Positions 31,486-34,011 of a stretch of 34,011 nt of DNA are shown one piece after another. The position numbers and the translations under genes are program-made. The stretch comes from Purshia tridentata (taxonomy: Eukaryota > Streptophyta > Magnoliopsida > Rosales > Rosaceae), in the NCBI GenBank assembly GCA_003254885.1, contig QANT01000918.1, forward strand, positions 1 through 34,011, read 5' to 3'. The notes below the pieces were generated by a model. The model was given only the letters and a program-made list of their open reading frames with translations. It was not told where the DNA came from and did not search any database. Position 1 is the first letter of the stretch; each line of letters opens with the position of its first letter.

Positions 31486-33304
31486 ATGGCGTCTTCTTTG
31501 TCTACCCATCATCATCTCCTGCCCTCTTTCTCCTCAAAGAAAAATGCCCACCTTTCTTCTTCGCTTTGGGCCTCACCCATAAGCATAAGCAGCAGCTTCT
31601 CTTCAACCCCCAACACGTCCCTCCGTTTCCAAACTCGGAGGCGACTCAGTGTCACCGCCATGGCTCCCCCAAAAGCCAAGCCCGGCGGAAAATCCAAGAA
31701 AGGTAAGTAATTCACATTCACTTTTGGGTTAGTCTTTGACGAATTTCAACTCGTTTCCTTGATGGATTTTGATGGGTTTGCAATTTGCAGTGGTCGGAAT
31801 GATAAAGCTGGCTCTGGAGGCTGGAAAGGCCACTCCGGCACCGCCCGTGGGGCCTGCGCTGGGTTCTAAGGGTGTCAATATCATGGCTTTCTGTAAGGAC
31901 TACAATGCTAGGACTGCTGACAAGGCTGGCTATGTCATTCCCGTCGAAATTACCGTCTATGATGTCAGTCTGTGTTGCACTTTTGCTATACTTGTTTCAT
32001 TGGTTTGGCTAATGTTTGCAGAATTATGACCTTGTTATCAGATTTTTTGATGCCAGGATAAGAGTTTTACTTTCATATTGAAGACACCACCTGCTTCGGT
32101 TTTGCTTCTTAAGGCAGCAGGTATGCTTCTTTTGTGTTCTATCACAATGCCCTCTAACTGTCTGATGGGGGTTCTCTTGATTTTGTCGTGTAATTGTTTT
32201 TTCTCAAGCATTGGCATTTAACTATATCGGAAGATACCTTACTGTGTTAGTTTGCTAATTGCTGCTCATCTAGTGGATATTGGATAAGGTTCAATTCTTG
32301 TACTAAGCTTTAGTATGTATCTTTCACTCACAAGTTGTTCCGAGAAAGTTATATCTTATCAGCAAACCATTTTTTTAAATGAAGATTGTCGTAAATTGAA
32401 AATATTTAAATTCGTGATCATGTCTTCATGGCTGAACAATATAACATCATTGATTAATGTGAGGGTGGAGTCTGCCATCATTGATTTGGCCATTGAGTTT
32501 TTTTCTTCCAATTAATTTGACATCGTAACTCATGTCATTTGAGCCATAGACTTCATTAGCTACCATTACAGAGTGAAGAATAGATGAGGTTTTGAAACTC
32601 TTTCTAGAATTATACAAATCTCAGGATAAAACTAAGGATTAGTTCCATGCTTACTTTTATGCATAATATTGTGGTTTTGGAGTTTTTTGATGAGTATAGT
32701 AATTGGTTTACAGAGTGAAGAATAGATGAGGTTTTGAAACTCTTTTTAGAATTATACAAATCTCAGGATAAAACTAAGGATTAGTTCCATGCTTACTTTT
32801 ATGCATAATATTGTGATTTTGGAGTTTTTTGATGAGTATAGTAATTGGTTTTGATTATCTCTGCCATATATGCATATACATCAATTCTTGACCACTGTTT
32901 TGAGAAATATCACCAATCTGGGCAGGTTGAACTAGTTTGGCTTGTCCTTATAGCTTGTCATCTTATATTTGTTCATAATAGGACCAGTTACATAATAGCA
33001 TTTCCTTGATTAAATGCCAGTCCTTGCCAGCATTTGATATCCATATTGGTACAATATTTGTTTATCTATGCTGATTGCTGACTGGTATGTAGGAGCGGAG
33101 AAGGGTTCAAAAGACCCACAGTTGGAGAAAGTGGGGAAGGTCACCATTGACCAGTTGCGCACAATTGCACAAGAAAAGCTTCCAGACTTGAACTGCACAA
33201 GTATAGAATCAGCAATGAGAATTATAGCAGGTACTGCAGCTAATATGGGGATCGATGTTGACCCTCCTGTTCTCGAACCCAAAAAGAAGGAACTTCTGCT
33301 CTAG
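31486..33304 (+). CDS. PRPL11: Plastid 50S ribosomal protein L11 (nuclear-encoded)
   Basis: Four exons: 31486-31702, 31791-31963, 32057-32120 and 33093-33304. They total 666 nt and 221 aa, all phases closing. Residues 1 to about 60 are rich in Ser, Thr and basic residues with almost no acid, a typical chloroplast transit peptide. The rest is bacterial-type L11: an N-terminal domain with the [17 protein letters not shown] motif, [18 protein letters not shown], then the rRNA-binding C-terminal domain ([20 protein letters not shown]). L11 binds the GTPase-associated region of 23S rRNA and is needed for efficient plastid translation. A mitochondrial or dual destination is less likely given the leader. 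Intron 3 is 972 nt and contains a 142-bp tandem duplication. Confidence 0.95.
32566..32850. repeat. Near-perfect 142-bp tandem duplication in intron 3 of the plastid L11 gene
   Basis: The block starting ACAGAGTGAAGAATAGATGA at 32568 is repeated from 32710. I see only two substitutions between the copies (TCTAG versus TTTAG, GTGGTTTT versus GTGATTTT). Such low divergence implies a recent duplication. It is fully intronic and away from the splice sites. Confidence 0.9.
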
Positions 33305-33687
33305 TGCTGTCAACATTTTGTTTCCTTGGTTAGGCTCTCTTTTTAAACTTATATCTGTAAGCTTGTACAAGATTGATGGAAGTCATTATGTAATACTATC
33401 ACCTCCAGTTTTGGTTGTTGGGTATAAATACTGTAATATTTGTTGCATCTGATGCTTAATCGCAGTTATCATGTCCATACCTCTAATGATTATATCGATA
33501 TTCAATTGGAAGATAAAAGGAAGGCGACTACTACTTCAAGCAGGTTGATGAGTCTTGACTTGAAACAAGTGTTGTATTACTCAGCCTCATCATTTGAATT
33601 ATTGACTTATAATGTGAGTGAGTGTGACAAATTTCGGTTGCAACTTAGGTGTCATCCACAAGTTGCTTCACTCATTGTCTTGCTTCG

Positions 33688-33846
33688 TAGTCCATACTAG
33701 GTTGCTATCAATTGCCCCCTTTAATAAATAACAAAAATGTCAAAAATTAAAATGTTTATCTCCAATCGTGGAAATAAATAGTCTATTTTTCATAGTCCAT
33801 AGTCCATACTAGGTTGCTATCATTTGCTCCTTTTATAAATAACCAA
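33688..33846. repeat. Direct repeat of about 46 bp, 112 bp apart
   Basis: TAGTCCATACTAGGTTGCTA and the following ~26 bases (ending in ATAAATAAC) occur at about 33688-33734 and 33800-33846 with small differences. This is probably a local duplication or part of a repeat element. Confidence 0.75.
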
Positions 33847-33850
33847 AGGG

Positions 33851-34011
33851 TTAATTACATTTTTGGTCCTTGTGTTTTACACGAAAAACAAATTTGGTCT
33901 TTGTGGTTTCAAAATTCTAATTTTGATCCTTGGGTTTTCGTTCATTAACAATTTTGGTCCTTCAGTGATATTTTGTAAATTACATGTATTTATTTATATA
34001 TATAAAGCCAG
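33851..34011. repeat. Dispersed-repeat-like sequence with four TTTTGGTCCTTG units, cut by the window end
   Basis: The word TTTTGGTCCTTG recurs with changes at 33861, about 33891, 33921 and 33952, spaced 29-31 nt, between TTAATTACAT and AAATTACATG-type ends. Sequences of this style are abundant in many plant genomes as non-coding repeats; the class is not assigned here. Confidence 0.6.

Larger units (their letters stand above)
33305..34011. other. 3' flank of plastid L11 and repeat-rich end of window
   Basis: Begins with the L11 3' UTR. A roughly 46-bp block (TAGTCCATACTAGGTTGCTA...) occurs at 33688 and again at 33800. The final ~150 bases are a dispersed-repeat-like sequence. The short frame at 33440-33700 has no recognisable product. 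Confidence 0.6.

Overview
This is a plant nuclear window. The evidence is many short introns with GT-AG (and two GC-AG) borders, AT-rich intergenic DNA, an intron-less plant-type histone H4 gene, a nuclear gene for a plastid ribosomal protein with a transit peptide, GT31 and RING-H2 genes of plant type, and solo LTRs. The gene style fits a eudicot, possibly Rosaceae (Prunus-like). That placement is a guess and cannot be tested from the sequence alone.

Left part (1-10 kb): a complete 11-exon gene on the minus strand (1686-5325) encodes a 397-residue GT31 beta-1,3-galactosyltransferase-like Golgi enzyme. About 4.7 kb of AT-rich DNA without a supportable gene follows.

Centre (10.0-26.4 kb): a head-to-tail tandem array of four subtilisin-like serine proteases (S8A, plant SBT3-like), all on the plus strand. 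Three are intact: SBT-1 at 10005-13380 (775 aa), SBT-2 at 14493-18075 (784 aa) and SBT-4 at 23266-26433 (780 aa). They share the same ten exons with matching intron phases, so they arose by local duplication. Copy 3 (19243-21994) is a pseudogene. It has lost most of exon 2 through exon 6, carries a frameshift and stop codons, has lost the Gly before the catalytic Thr-Ser, and holds a 1032-bp solo LTR (19813-20844, target-site duplication CTAAG) in intron 7. A second, shorter candidate solo LTR (18241-18473) lies between copies 2 and 3.

Right part (26.4-34 kb): 2.7 kb of AT-rich spacer, then a histone H4 gene (29129-29440) with an S-phase type promoter (octamer CGCGGATC and TATA box). Next come a divergent pair: a RING-H2 ubiquitin-ligase-like gene on the minus strand (30057-30581) and the four-exon plastid ribosomal protein L11 gene on the plus strand (31486-33304). 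The large last intron of the L11 gene contains a near-perfect 142-bp tandem duplication. The window ends in dispersed-repeat DNA.

The flanking genes are housekeeping or cell-wall functions unrelated to the proteases. Only the subtilase array forms a functional family unit. I found no clearly new multi-gene system. The most interesting items are the birth-and-death state of the array, the LTR-interrupted pseudogene, a stop-free in-frame microsatellite intron at the catalytic Asp codon of SBT-1, and the two GC-AG introns.
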